A stretch of DNA of 64,000 nt from Mesodorylaimus sp. YZB2_4 (lineage: Eukaryota; Nematoda; Enoplea; Dorylaimida; Dorylaimidae): assembly GCA_030248295.1 (NCBI GenBank), contig JASANH010000395.1, forward strand, positions 1 through 64,000, written 5' to 3'. Each line of letters starts with the position of its first letter. The stretch's first letter is position 1. Both the position numbers and the translations under genes were made by a program. This document shows positions 49,809-62,849 of the stretch, piece after piece. The notes beneath the pieces are model-generated. The model did no database searches. It had not been told where the DNA came from and saw only the letters and a list, made by a program, of their open reading frames with translations.

Positions 49809-51866
49809 TTAGTCGGCAGCATACCCGAATACCATCAGGCCTTCATTGGCTTTGATAATTTTGCGTAAAAAGTGTGGTGGTGGGCCCGTATTGTGCGCGC
49901 CTTCGTCCGCCAATTGGCTCAACGCCGAACTGATGTGTTCGTAACTTTCGATGTCGTGAATCTCGCCTCCGTGGTTGACTAGCCAGTGGATGTAATTCAG
50001 CAACTGCGCCGTGCGGGTTGGGTAGACCTCGGTTGAAAAAGGCGGAACCTCGGTCGGGTTTTGTTTGACTGGAGTGGGGATTGTGTCCAAAGCTGTCCAT
50101 TTGGTGCACTTGACGATGTTTGGGTCTTGTTGTTCGCTCTCATTGTCTGCGACCGGCTCCGCTGGCGAGTCTGGTAGAAACTCGATGAACTCTGGCGTGA
50201 TGTCGAGTTCGTCTGTTTCGGTTTAAGCATTGGTTGGCTGCGTGCGAGGTTCAACGCGTTCTGGGTTGATTTCGATTTTCAGGGCTGTCTCCAAGTTCGG
50301 TTCGGTTTGGTCGTGTTGCCGGTGTAGTGGCTTTAGTTGTTGTAGCTCGAGTCGCTGCTGCTGAGGGGACTGGGTTGGTGATGACGATTGGGTCTCGATT
50401 ATCGTCAGCGGCTGCTCGTTGGTCCTTTCTTTAACTTGTTGCTCCTTTGGTGCTGGCGGCGTTGGTAGCAACGTCTTTCGTTTCGTGATACTGCCGGCAT
50501 AGTTAACGAAAGCGGCTTCGTCGATCGGCTGCCACTTTTCGTTGGTGGCCATGTTTTGTATCGTGGCTGCGTTTCCATTTCGGCAATTCCTGGCCTAATG
50601 TCCTTCTTGGTTACACTTCTGGCATTGGTTATCGTTAGGTCGTTTTGCTGAATTGGTCCCTTGGAACAGCTGTTGGTGCGGTTGGCGTGTTGCGGGCCCA
50701 TTGAACAATCGTGGGTCGCGGCAGCTTTTTGCGTCATGCCCCCGGCGGTCACACAGCTGACACTTGGTCTGGAATCGGCATTCCTGACTGCTATGCGATT
50801 TCCACGCCCATCCATGCTTCTTGCATTCGTCGCATCCCATTGTGTCAATACGTCGATTACTTGTCCCACTCATTCCGGCCTTTTGACCTAAAACGTTGGC
50901 CATTATGCTGAATGCTTTTAACAGTGTTGCTGATTCATCCGTGGACGCGTTCGCCGATCCTAACTTTCCCCCTGGTTCCCACAGTTGCATAGCGCATGCT
51001 TTGCGGATGGAATCATCCAGCGTAGGATTATATATGTCCATACTGCCCACCATTTGCCTCATCTGTGCGGATTTTAACCCTCTGGGAAACTGTGATTTTA
51101 CTCTGCTTTCTTGTTCAGCGTTCGTGGAATTACGAAATGCTTTTCTTGCCAATTGTTTCAACTCATTTGCAAATGCTTCTACTGTTTCTCCTTCTCTCTG
51201 TACCCGTTGCTGATACTCTAGATCTCTTAGAGCGGCTGCGCGATTCTCTGGGAATCTCTCAATGAACTGCTGGCGATAAAAGGCAAAAGTGGGTGAATTG
51301 GGAGCTCCAATCATGATCTCCCGGTATGCTATTTTTGCAGACCCCATTACGGCAATATCTAGGAAATCGATTTTTGCTTGCTCATCTAATTGCAAGCGGC
51401 GAGAAAATCTTTCAAAATCGTCCAACCAGTCTGTTACGATTTCATCGATGCTACCTCCGAATATGGGCGGTGTGCCTTCTAGATTGATTCTTCCCAGAAG
51501 ACCCATCAAATTTCCTGGTGTGTTAGCCTGTGCGATCCTATCCTGTACCTGCCTTATGGTGGCTTCTGCTAACTCTGCTCTCAATTGGGTGGCTAACTGT
51601 TCCATTCTGTTGTCCGCTTCTATCTCCGTATGCACGTCTTGCCTTATGTGTCTGCGTTGCTGCGTTATGTTAGTTTGTCCCTCTTGGGCTGTCTCTGCTA
51701 CTTCCTTAAACTTATGCGCTGTTTCCTCACTGCTGTTATTTGCTATCTCCTCCTCTTGCGGGTCCTCAACCGTACTACTGAAGCTTGCCTCTTGGCTATC
51801 CTGACCGTCTACTGTGCTGCTGAAGCTTGTCTCTTGACTTTGCTTTTCCTTTTGTGAATCGTTCAA
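49809..51866 (-). pseudogene. Gypsy gag, two in-frame stops
   Basis: One minus-strand frame of 686 codons covers acidic SQEASFSSTV-type N-terminal repeats, a capsid-like region (WLDDFERFSRRLQL, FAFYRQQFIERFPE, VEAFANELKQLARKAF) and two CCHC knuckles. The first knuckle is CQLCDRRGHDAKSC. The second is CQKCNQEGH followed by TAG 50595-50597 and ARNC, so the amber codon sits at an aromatic position of the knuckle. TAA 50223-50225 then interrupts, and the same frame goes on to TAG/stop at 49809. The first in-frame ATG is well inside the capsid leader; upstream sequence is open to about 51939, so the true start is uncertain. Gag packages element RNA into particles. Confidence 0.85.
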
Positions 51867-52180
51867 GCTAGCCTCTTGGCTTTGACGATCCTTTACAATA
51901 CTGTTTGTTTTTTTTATCCTGTTTGGTTCGGCTTTTGCCTATACTTCCTTGTGCTCCGGCCGCATGAGTCCTATTTCTCGTGGCCCTGTGTGTGGTTCCA
52001 CTGGCTTGCTCCTCCAAGGCTGTCCTAATTGCTTGTCTCTGGATTTCCAGAAACTGCTAGTGTTTGCTGCTTTTCCTAGCCGTTGGAAGTCTCGTATCTC
52101 GTACTTACTCAGTAATTCCGCCTATTGGCGCTATCGTAGAATAATAACTTCGATTTGGCTGCTTGTCTTCGGAGTTGGTA

Positions 52181-52198
52181 TCCCGTGTGCGGGCCCCA
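52181..52198 (-). promoter_or_regulatory. Candidate primer-binding site
   Basis: Two bases inside the 5' LTR the minus strand reads TGGGGCCCGCACACGGGA, starting with the TGG that pairs with a tRNA CCA end. The tRNA species was not determined. Confidence 0.65.
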
Positions 52199-52200
52199 GA

Positions 52201-52540
52201 TGTAATAGTCGACAACTTGCTAACCTCGAAACGTTTACTCAAGTCCCCAAGCATATGAAATACGGCAGTGTACAAATAAGGTTAAAACATCATCGCAACT
52301 GGTTACAGGCGGGCCATTCTCGACCATTGTCCGCAATCGATAATGGCGGACAATGGCGGTCCATATACGGCTCGTTGGTTTGCATAGCGCCGCATGGGGT
52401 GAGCGAGGTGCGGCCTAACACTAATTCCTACGCGGACACGCACTTACATACTTACGTTTACGAAGGACATTAATGATCATACACGTACTGAACAGCATCT
52501 AGGCTTACTGTACAAGCTAGGAGGAGGGATATCTATTACA
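52201..52540 (-). repeat. Gypsy LTR (5' LTR in element orientation)
   Basis: 340 bp, nearly identical to 42920-43259, starting TGTAATAG and ending CTATTACA on the plus strand. Promoter elements were not defined. Confidence 0.95.
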
Positions 52541-52544
52541 CAGT

Positions 52545-53395
52545 CACATATGGGAGCTCAGGTCGTTTTCTGTGTTCAAGCAGGCACTGTTATTGCTATA
52601 ATTTGGTATCGACCTGATTATCCTGAATCCTGGTTTATTAGTTTCGGGTGTCTGGAGCTGGCCCATTTTCAGGCTGGGTTTTGTTGCTCGCTGTGAGACA
52701 GCAGTGAAGATCCAGATTTAGCTAGCATTAATGATCCCCTGATTAAGCCTAACCGATTCGAGGAGTGGGTCGGTGCCTAATGCGATTCGATTTCTGGATC
52801 GCAGGGTTCATATACAAAGCTACGAAAGTCAGAGAAAATGGGGATTTTCGTGCCTAAATCTGGAAAAACAGGTTGCATTTGCATCCAACAATATAAGCCA
52901 TAGCGGCTGAAAGCAGCGGATGGTACACAGCGGAGAAGGCCGCCTTGATGTGACTGTATGATGCTCGTATTTCACGGCCGAGTGATTCATCCAGCTGAGA
53001 AACGTCTGATCAGCGTTCGAGAGACTGCCAGAGCTCAGGGTTTGCGTGATGACTACGTATTCTATGGAAGCATTGTGGATAAGCACTGCCAGGTAAGCAT
53101 AACTTAGTTGCCTTGGTGTGATGGGCCATTTATGAACTGGATTATTTGACGGGTCTACTTGCTTATCACGTTTCAGATCAGAAATGCCCTGCCGCCGCCT
53201 TCGGCAGCTGCATTAGGCCGTCAAATTTTGATCAGCGTAGCGGCGGAAGAGAAGTGAAAGTGACATATTATAAGAATACGGCTTCTAGTTCTCCCACTGT
53301 ACATGAGATTCTTCATTTTCATTTTTTGAATCGCCCTGATGCCATAATTCTGATTTGGTATTGCTGAACGCTCGATCAGCTCACCCTGCTCGATC
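52545..53395. other. No gene recognised
   Basis: Unique sequence with short frames only. Confidence 0.4.
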
Positions 53396-53397
53396 AG

Positions 53398-53466
53398 CTC
53401 ATTCTGTCTTTTGTTCGTGGAATTGCTCTGATAACTTGATGTTGGTATCTTTATGTCTTCTACTGT
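53398..53466. repeat. Dispersed repeat piece, inverted copy of 42835-42905
   Basis: Matches the complement of 42838-42905 at about nine in ten bases. Confidence 0.8.
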
Positions 53467-53626
53467 GCCTATGTATGTACCCGCATTTCCTCTCATGGCA
53501 ATAGCTTGGCAAGTCTTGGCATGATCTCGCCGAGGTAAAAATTTCTTGCCTTATGTCTTTTGACAAGAGATATTTCTTGCCTATCTCATGCTGATTTCTC
53601 GACGTTTTCAAGGTGCTCTAGTATAA

Positions 53627-53647
53627 CTTGGCAAGATTCTTGCCAAG
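53627..53647. other. Perfect 9-bp stem-loop with TTGGCAAG motif
   Basis: CTTGGCAAG-att-CTTGCCAAG. Related CTTGGCA/TTGGCAT words recur nearby (53498-53690), including GTCATGCTCTTGGCATGATGAC, so this is probably the palindromic end of a small element. Confidence 0.7.
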
Positions 53648-53769
53648 AATGTAATCATGTCATGCTCTTGGCATGATGACGTTTCGTGACAACGCTTTAG
53701 TACGCAAGCATCCACTCTTACACAGGACAACTTGGGTTTTGTATCGTACTTTCTTTAGAACCCTAAACG

Positions 53770-53816
53770 CTCCCCCCCCCCCCCCCCCACCATACATATA
53801 TGTATGTATGTATGGA
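53770..53816. repeat. Poly-C tract and CATA/TGTA microsatellite
   Basis: A run of C (about 53771-53788) is followed by CATACATATATGTATGTATGTATGG. Similar TATGTATGTA occurs at 42823-42842. Confidence 0.9.
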
Positions 53817-53819
53817 CCT

Positions 53820-55400
53820 GATAGATCACAGCGCCGATCTGGAGCTGCGTGAGAGCGGGGATTCCAGCTACATGCTCAAACGACAGGGTAACATCACTGC
53901 TGGTGCTTTTTGGCATTTATTTTGACCACGTATTGCCCAAAATTGCTGTAAGGTGGTCCACTCGGGCAAAATTATCCTTTTTTACACTTTTAGACCTCAT
54001 AAAAACCGTCTGGAGAGGCGCGGAGCAACTTTTTATGGCTCTATCGAGTCAGGAAGGTGCTGGAGCAGTTCCTGATTGAACTGTCACTTGTTACAAGAGT
54101 TAGAAGTTTTGGTTTTTGTTGGGGGTTGATTTGAACAGAAAAACTCATAAAATTTGGAAACGCAGAGAATTCTGCAGGATTTGACTTTGTGGCTGATCGA
54201 GGATACGGGGTCATAGGACTCATTGAATTTCTGTTATCTTAATATATATATAAACGGAAAAACCCATGTCTAGTTTTAAAAATGGCGGGAAATTCAAATT
54301 GTGGAATTCACTTCTTGCTGTATCTGCACAAGCATGACGATGACAGTTATACTCGGAAAATCAAACGGTACTAGAGAACTCGCGGTTTTAGGGTTGACAA
54401 GTAGACCATAACAGCTAGCCTCATATATGTCACCGGTCATGCCAGATGCTACTCTGAGCAATGCTGATGCAGCAAAGTGTTGTTCCAGAAGCAGCGGATC
54501 TTGCATGTTTTCGCTTGATGCTTTCGTGATCGCGATAAAATCAAGCACGAGGAGCAAGTCTGGCACCTTATTTCGCATTGCCTATCCAGACATCAGGAAA
54601 TGCTCAATAAATAGGGACTGAGACGTCATTTGTATCAAATATATTCTGTTTGAATGTCCTCTCGATATCTCTGAATGCCGAGGATATGAGAATCTTGCAG
54701 TACAGCGTCTGGCGCCAGGGATGATCGCTTCAGCTATCGGCAATAGACCCCAAAAAGCTCCCCAATTTATTATAATTCGCTGGTTTATTATCCTTGCACT
54801 TACGGTTTATCGTACCATGGATAAGCGGTTATGAACACACACTTTTTAGCCACCACGTCAGAGCACTTCATTCGACTATTAAAATCTATCACTCGATAAA
54901 ATTCCAGCCGAAAAATGACATTCTTTCCAAATTTGTACGAATAGCCCTCTTCCAATGCCTCGTAAATCAAGTTCCTCCAATTCCGAACTGCGAAGTACGA
55001 TGGTGTATCTTCTCGCTCTTGCTTGGTAGCGTTGGATCCACAGCCATGCAACTGGACTGGAAACGCGGACCATCGCGAAGCTCTCGGAAGCCAACCTACA
55101 GTAGACAGTTTCTTTCTTTTTAGATCGATGCTCCTTGCCCATGAAGATTGTTAAAGCGTTTTTTCGTTTCATCACACAATAAACCCCGACTTGACAAACC
55201 AGTCAGAGAAGCAATTTCTTAATTCACTTTCGCTAACTGTTCCCGATCAGTTTTTAAGGCTTGCCCATCCGATTGTGATGTACTTGCACTTTCCGGAATC
55301 TCGTTCATCCCCAAGCTATATATTTGTCTCGCCAACCGAATTTGATTTTCCGATATTATTTTCGATGACAGTAATCAGCAGGCACAGTAGTGCCTGCTTA
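53820..55400. other. No gene recognised
   Basis: Short overlapping frames on both strands, none with a recognisable domain. Confidence 0.4.
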
Positions 55401-55402
55401 TT

Positions 55403-55990
55403 AGACCAGCCAACCAGACGCCTAATGCTAAAGGACGATTTTCGCCGGCTAATAATTCGGGAATGTGTGGACGAAAATGTTTGATTTCTCGCACACATTG
55501 CTGTATCGGCCGAGCATACAATCACGCCAATCTTTATCGATATTCGTCCGGCCGTTTTCGAGTTCTAGAATACACGATATCTTGTTCAGGGGGAGAAGAC
55601 GAGGAGGAGGAGGATACAGACCAGGCTAGCGCAACAACCAGAGGTCGTACTATACAGTTGTAAATGTTAGTTTTTCTGGAAGCTTGCGCCTTCATAATGT
55701 GCCTTTTGGCATTCGTTCTTTAAAAGCTTCAGTTTCTGAAAAGTTATTCTAAAAAATAATTTACTTTTTTGGCTTTTTCAACCCGTCGCACGTCAGGTAC
55801 CCGACAGATTTCGATAAAATTTGACACAGTAGCAGATCTGATCTATTTTGCAACGCCTGCAAAATTTCAATTCTTTTGGTTTTATCACTTTTGACTTATC
55901 GACTATCGAAAGTAGCTGGCGCTGATTTTCGGCGCGGAGTTTAGAAACATCAAATGAACGGGTTGAGGCGCGGCGCCATTGATTGGCTAG
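55403..55990. repeat. Dispersed repeat, copy related to 6536-7160
   Basis: Same order of blocks as the copy at 6.5 kb: TTAGACCAGCCA, GACGCCTAATGCTAAAGGAC, GGGGGAGAAGACGAGGAG, GGTCGTAC, GGGTTGAG and GGCGCCATTGAT. Divergence is moderate. Confidence 0.7.
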
Positions 55991-56205
55991 GCTCAGCAAA
56001 CTTTTACGACGGTAGGTTTGGGGTACACCAATAAATTTGCTGATAATAAATTGAGAATATGCGAACCAATATAAATGATGTGGAAAGAGTTTCCATGGGC
56101 AGCGCATCTTCTATTAGATGTGGAGGTAATATTGTCAAGGAAAATTAGAGCTTATGATACCGCAGAGAACTATTCGACGCGACAAGCATTTCCTTCTGGT
56201 CCGCG

Positions 56206-57092
56206 TAGGGTAAAATACCCTAATTCCGAACACCTGAGGTCTTACTAAAACCCTTTCGGACGAGCCTCACAGTAATGTTGGAGTCTGGTAACGGCGCCAT
56301 TGTGAGGAACCCTATTTAGTGATGGGACTGTAATAATTTCGTTTGCGGCAAAGTTATTCTCGTGGAATTATACGAATCGAAATTGATTCATTTAAATCGA
56401 TTAAAATTTATCGATTTCTTTGCGGTACAAAGTCAAGCCCTTTTGACTTACGTAGCGAGCCCGCTCCGCCTTATTATAAAGTTCTTCACAGTAGTATTCT
56501 TGGTCACTTAAAGCGACAAATCGCGACGATACTGCTGATCAGAGCTTAATTCCGAACACTTGATCGGGATCGATTTTCTGAGATCTCGGAAAGACCAAGG
56601 GGCGCGGGGGGCCAGCCACTTCTGCCTCAACATTTACCTCTGGAAAATGTCTAGAAGTCGTGATCTCCTTGTTAATTGGCGCAGAGAGCTCTAACAATGT
56701 CCAGACATCGCGATAGCCCTATGTCTCGCCATCTTTTTATTTTAGTATGAACAAATTTATTTTGTCGCAATATCGCCTAACACTTGAAGTAATTAGTTCA
56801 GAATCGATTTATGCCAGCGATTATTTCTTGAATTTGACTGGGTTCGTACCTTTTAAAATTCCTGGGGTGTTCGGAACCTGGCCCTGATTCCGAACACACC
56901 GACAATTTAGAAAAACCGCATTTCCCACCCCCCCCCCCCCCAATCACTTTACTTAAGCGGGCTTGCGCAGGTATGCTAATTACTAGGTAGATGACTTCAG
57001 CATACACCCTATAAAGAACTACATCTTCCTTATTTTCAGAAAGAGACATCAACTGACAGCTTAGGTGTTCGGAATTTGGGTATTTTACCCTA
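56206..57092. mobile_element. MITE with TA target duplication (Tc1/mariner-type ends)
   Basis: TIRs of about 28 bp: GGGTAAAATACCC... at 56208 and ...GGGTATTTTACCC ending at 57090, each adjoined by TA (56206-56207 and 57091-57092). TTCCGAACAC words occur inside both TIRs and twice internally (about 56549 and 56891). No transposase is encoded. The TIR begins with its own palindrome (GGGTA-AAA-TACCC). Confidence 0.85.
56926..56942. repeat. Poly-C tract inside the MITE
   Basis: Uninterrupted C run, a likely source of sequencing length error. Confidence 0.85.
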
Positions 57093-58104
57093 TTCTCGCC
57101 TGGAACCGATAAATAACCAAATTCCTGCATTGCTAACGTTAGACACTTTCGCCCAGCCGCTAATTGGTGCCGCTGAAAAAGCAAATGCCTTGAATAATTA
57201 TTTTGCGGATAACTTTTAATTACAAGGCTGCTCCGACTTTTTCTCTGCCGCCTGTCGATACTGATTTCGATGATTTTCTTGATTTTTCAGTCACTCCGGG
57301 GTGAAAGAGATTCTAAAGGCGAAGAGTGCTCCTGGATTCGACAGAATCACAGTTCCGACTCTTCTAAAAATCGCCATTAGAATTGCCCCTGCCTTGGCTA
57401 TTCTTCTCACTCGCTCGATCCAAGAAAAGTTTTTTCCGACAGTCAGGAAAGTAGCCAAAATTGTTCCTATTTCTGAGCAAGGCGATGAGTCGAAATTAAC
57501 AGACTATCGGCCTATTTCGTTATTGTCAGATGTCTCGAAGCTACTAGAAAGGATTGTGGGCAGGATGCTGCGCAAAGTCCTGCTTATTTCTGATCGGCAG
57601 CGTGGATTCGTGAAGAGGCGTGGGACCAACAGTGCATTAATAAGCTCCAGTCACTTAATTCATAATGCTTAGAATTACAAAAAGTACAGCTTCGTTGTTG
57701 GTCTATATTTGGACATACGAAAAGCATTCGATACGGTCCGACATCCACCACTGCTGCGTGCTCTCCATAATGATCATCGTGTGTTCTCAAAAATTATCCG
57801 ATGGTTATCATCTTACTTGACTGGCCGAAGGCAGCGGCTTGTGATCAACAGATGCCTGTCGAACACAGCGCTAGTCCCCAGTGGTGTACCGCAGGAAAGT
57901 GTCCTAGGGTCAACGTTGTATATTGCGTTCGTCGACAGCTTATTGGATGATTTCCCAATTTCTTGCTCCAGAATTTTGCGGACGACTCGTCTCTCTTGGC
58001 CTCCGGAATATCCATCGAGCAGCAAGTAGTGCGTGAGCGGTAATGTTACATGAGAGCATGTGGCAAATTGGGGACATCGATGAAACCATTTCGATTCCGC
58101 CTAG

Positions 58105-59030
58105 AATAGCGCGTGCAGTAGAGACCCAGCGAACAGTCTCTTGTGCAGCATGTGGCAACTGGCCTGAGTGTCCGTCAAGCGCCATAGTTTTAGGGCACTA
58201 ATCGCAGATAATTTAGTCGCACGGACAGCTAGGGACCTGTTAACTACAACCTCACTCGCACATTACTATAGGCAGAACTGGAGATGTCTCTGCACTTTTA
58301 ATTTTGAGGAGGGGGCAGACTGCAGTATGGCTATTCCAGCTCACAGACGCCACCCGCATTGCATGAACCAGAACCATGCTGGAGCAGTCTGGCAGCTGCA
58401 AGGGTCGTTAGACACTACCGCGGGTTAGGAGTCGAGAAGGTTGTAGAGACGGAAATTTTTTCATTCATTTTTTTATCATTTGTGGGTTCTCTATTTCTGA
58501 GCAACTATGCCTTGGTCCATTTCAGGGAAGTTTTTCGGGGGGGCTAACGACTAACGACTTTGTTCGCTCCTAAATCAGGTCCATGCGGACGAATCAGGTC
58601 CATGGACGAAAAATACGATTTGGATTGGGTTCACAGTCAGCAAACAAGGAGAGGTAGCACAACTCATAATCATCCAAGCATCCCCAGTCAGCACTTCGAT
58701 GGCACGACATTGAGCTAGATCGTATCTGGAACACAAGAGGATCAAGGACGAAGATACAGTAGGTATATGCCACTGTGACCCCTTCCTGTTAAAGTGCTCG
58801 TTTTTTGAGAACAAATAAGTCAGAGTTGGGCACGGTATCAGTTGTTTGCTCGAACTAATTACGAGGATAAAGGTGATTCGCGAAAATCGCTGCTAGCACG
58901 ATTGAAAAATTTTTAAACGAGTTAGACATGCACTACACCGAGCATGTTCCAAAAGCGTGTCTTAAGCTGAGTAATTTCCAAGCCATTTTTCTGTCTTTGT
59001 CAAAAATACTGTGGTAGTAAACAGTGCATT
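58105..59030. other. No gene recognised
   Basis: May include decayed 3' sequence of the non-LTR element, but no domain is visible. Confidence 0.35.
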
Positions 59031-59230
59031 GCTGCGGCCGTGATGCAGTGGCTCAGCATTCTTTTAAACTCGTAGTGAAAGGTAGCGCGACTGGGCTCAT
59101 CCTGGGATCGATCCCCAGAGCCCAGCTTGCGGGTCATAACTCCTGGCTGACCCAACGTCAGGTCGTATTTATGTGAGCCATGATAATCGGCTCAGTCGCT
59201 GCTGGTTTCCGGTCCCTCACTGTAGGCTGA
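59031..59230 (+). repeat. tRNA-derived SINE
   Basis: GCGGCCGTGATGCAGTGGCT resembles an A box and TGGGATCGATCCCC a B box, about 70 bases apart. The body continues CTGACCCAACGTCAGG and GAGCCATGATAATCGGCTCA, the latter shared with 60078-60100. Confidence 0.6.
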
Positions 59231-59234
59231 CTGT

Positions 59235-60070
59235 TTAGCACATGTTTAAGAAACTGAATACCATGGCCGATGCGGTTTCGCGTCATCCTGTCTGCCCCGT
59301 GTGCAGTACGCATGGTTCGCTTGCTCCGCTCATCGGCCATACTTACGATTAGACGCAGCAAGACACTGTATTATTTGCATGAGGTCGTGAGAGCTGCTCA
59401 ACGTGCTGATAGTCAGTGGCAATCCTTCATCAACCACTGTATCTCGAACGCGGCCGGGAAGCTCTGCCAGCAGGTGCTACTGCTGCTCGTAAGTACAGAG
59501 CTTTGTCTGAGCACTATGCACTCTCCCGAGAGGGACTTCTGCTGCATCTGCCCGTTGGGAAGTCCAAAAGTTGGCAGGACACCATACAAGTCGTGATTCC
59601 CGATGCATAGAAGGTGTGGTTTTTGGCCACGCGCACAAGCGCACAATTAGCGCATATTTGTATCGCCTCTGTCGGATTATCAATCCACGTTTTTAGGCTC
59701 GAGATCGGAGCATGAATGGGTCCTTCGTATTCCTGATTAGTACATAAACATACGTCGGTCGTCGGTTGTGTCAGTTTTTACGCGTCATTTCTTTATTCCT
59801 TTTTTGTTGCGTTAGCGTATGCAGTGTCGGACGTGTAGTGTGGTAGGCTGTATCAAAGCACAACAGCACATCCCTTTATCACGCTGTCGTGGGACGGGGC
59901 TTTATGTATATGTGCACCAGAGGGATAGCGGGAGTGTCAGATAATTTTCTGGGATAAAGCAAAGACAGAGGGGATTGGTGTCAAGAATAATTTGGGATTA
60001 TGTAGTATGCGATATACATACTGTAATGTTGTGTCTTAGTTATTTATTTCTGGTTGAGAGGGGGGGGGGG
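59235..60070. other. No gene recognised
   Basis: Unique sequence. A poly-G run sits at 60060-60071. Confidence 0.35.
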
Positions 60071-60074
60071 GTAA

Positions 60075-60330
60075 GTGGGAGCCATGATAATCGGCTCAGT
60101 CACTTCTGTTTTCTGCTCCCTTAGGCGTGTTTGGCTCGTTCCTTTGTAGTCTGGGTCGAAAGGCCGGGAAACCAGTATTTGGTGATGGGATAGGAGACAT
60201 GTATATAAGGGTGCCGTAGCCTGAGGGCGAGACAGACAATAGGGTGTTGTGCGGTGGCGGCTCGTAACAGATGACTCACTGAGTACCGTCGAGGGCCTCC
60301 CAGTGGAGACGCGAAGCCAACACCGACAGA
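60075..60330. repeat. SINE-like fragments
   Basis: 60078-60125 repeats the 59178-59220 SINE body (GAGCCATGATAATCGGCTCA). The complement of about 60270-60325 resembles 62318-62385 (TTGGCTTC...TCTCCACT...GAGTCA), so pieces of two SINE families are joined here. Confidence 0.5.
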
Positions 60331-60710
60331 GTCCACAGCCCACCTGAAATCGTCCCAGGAAGTCGGTGTTGATGTCGGCCGTTGACCATGCTGATTGTGG
60401 ATTAAGGGATCAGGGACAGGGTCTTGACCCTGTACAATGCGGTGGAGTGAATGAATGAGGCTGGCTTGGAAGCCATGCTTCTTTCTGTCGACCACATGAC
60501 TGCCTTCGATATAGTGGAATGTGAGTAATTGCACAGGGTGTTGCAGTATGTCGGCTTAGGCCAGACACTCTAACCATGGCATTGCCGCGGGCCGGCTCAT
60601 TAATTATTCCACCAGCAAACAACAACGCGGACCCGAGACCGTTTTTTTACGCGTAAGCGTCGGTCATTAACGACATTCACCTCGCTCAAGTTTCTTTTAA
60701 AATTTTATAC

Positions 60711-62846
<2,136 letters not shown>

Positions 62847-62849
62847 AAA

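Larger units (their letters stand above)
42920..52540 (-). mobile_element. Complete Gypsy-type LTR retrotransposon, order gag-env-pol
   Basis: The element is 9,621 bp and bounded by two 340-bp LTRs that are almost identical. It is flanked by a CAGT target duplication (42916-42919 and 52541-52544). In element (minus-strand) orientation the order is 5' LTR, PBS, gag, envelope-like gene, protease-RT-RNase H, integrase, PPT, 3' LTR. All coding regions carry stops or frameshifts. LTR similarity implies fairly recent insertion despite the coding damage, which raises the possibility of sequence errors in the assembly. Confidence 0.9.
56166..58100 (+). pseudogene. Non-LTR retrotransposon (jockey/CR1-like) reverse transcriptase fragment
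   Basis: The RT motifs are SAPGFDRITV, DYRPISLLSDVSKLLERIV, RGFVKRRGTNSALI, LDIRKAFDTVRHPPLL, YLTGRRQRLVI and SGVPQESVLGSTLYIAFVDSL. The catalytic FADDSSLLASG box is present but in another frame near 57974-58005, after a frameshift. Stops separate the blocks at about 57672. A short upstream piece (ISFW at 56184-56200, continuing SRLEPINNQIPAL at 57093) becomes contiguous if the 56208-57090 MITE is removed, so the MITE inserted into this retrotransposon. Endonuclease and most of the C-terminus are missing. Confidence 0.75.
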
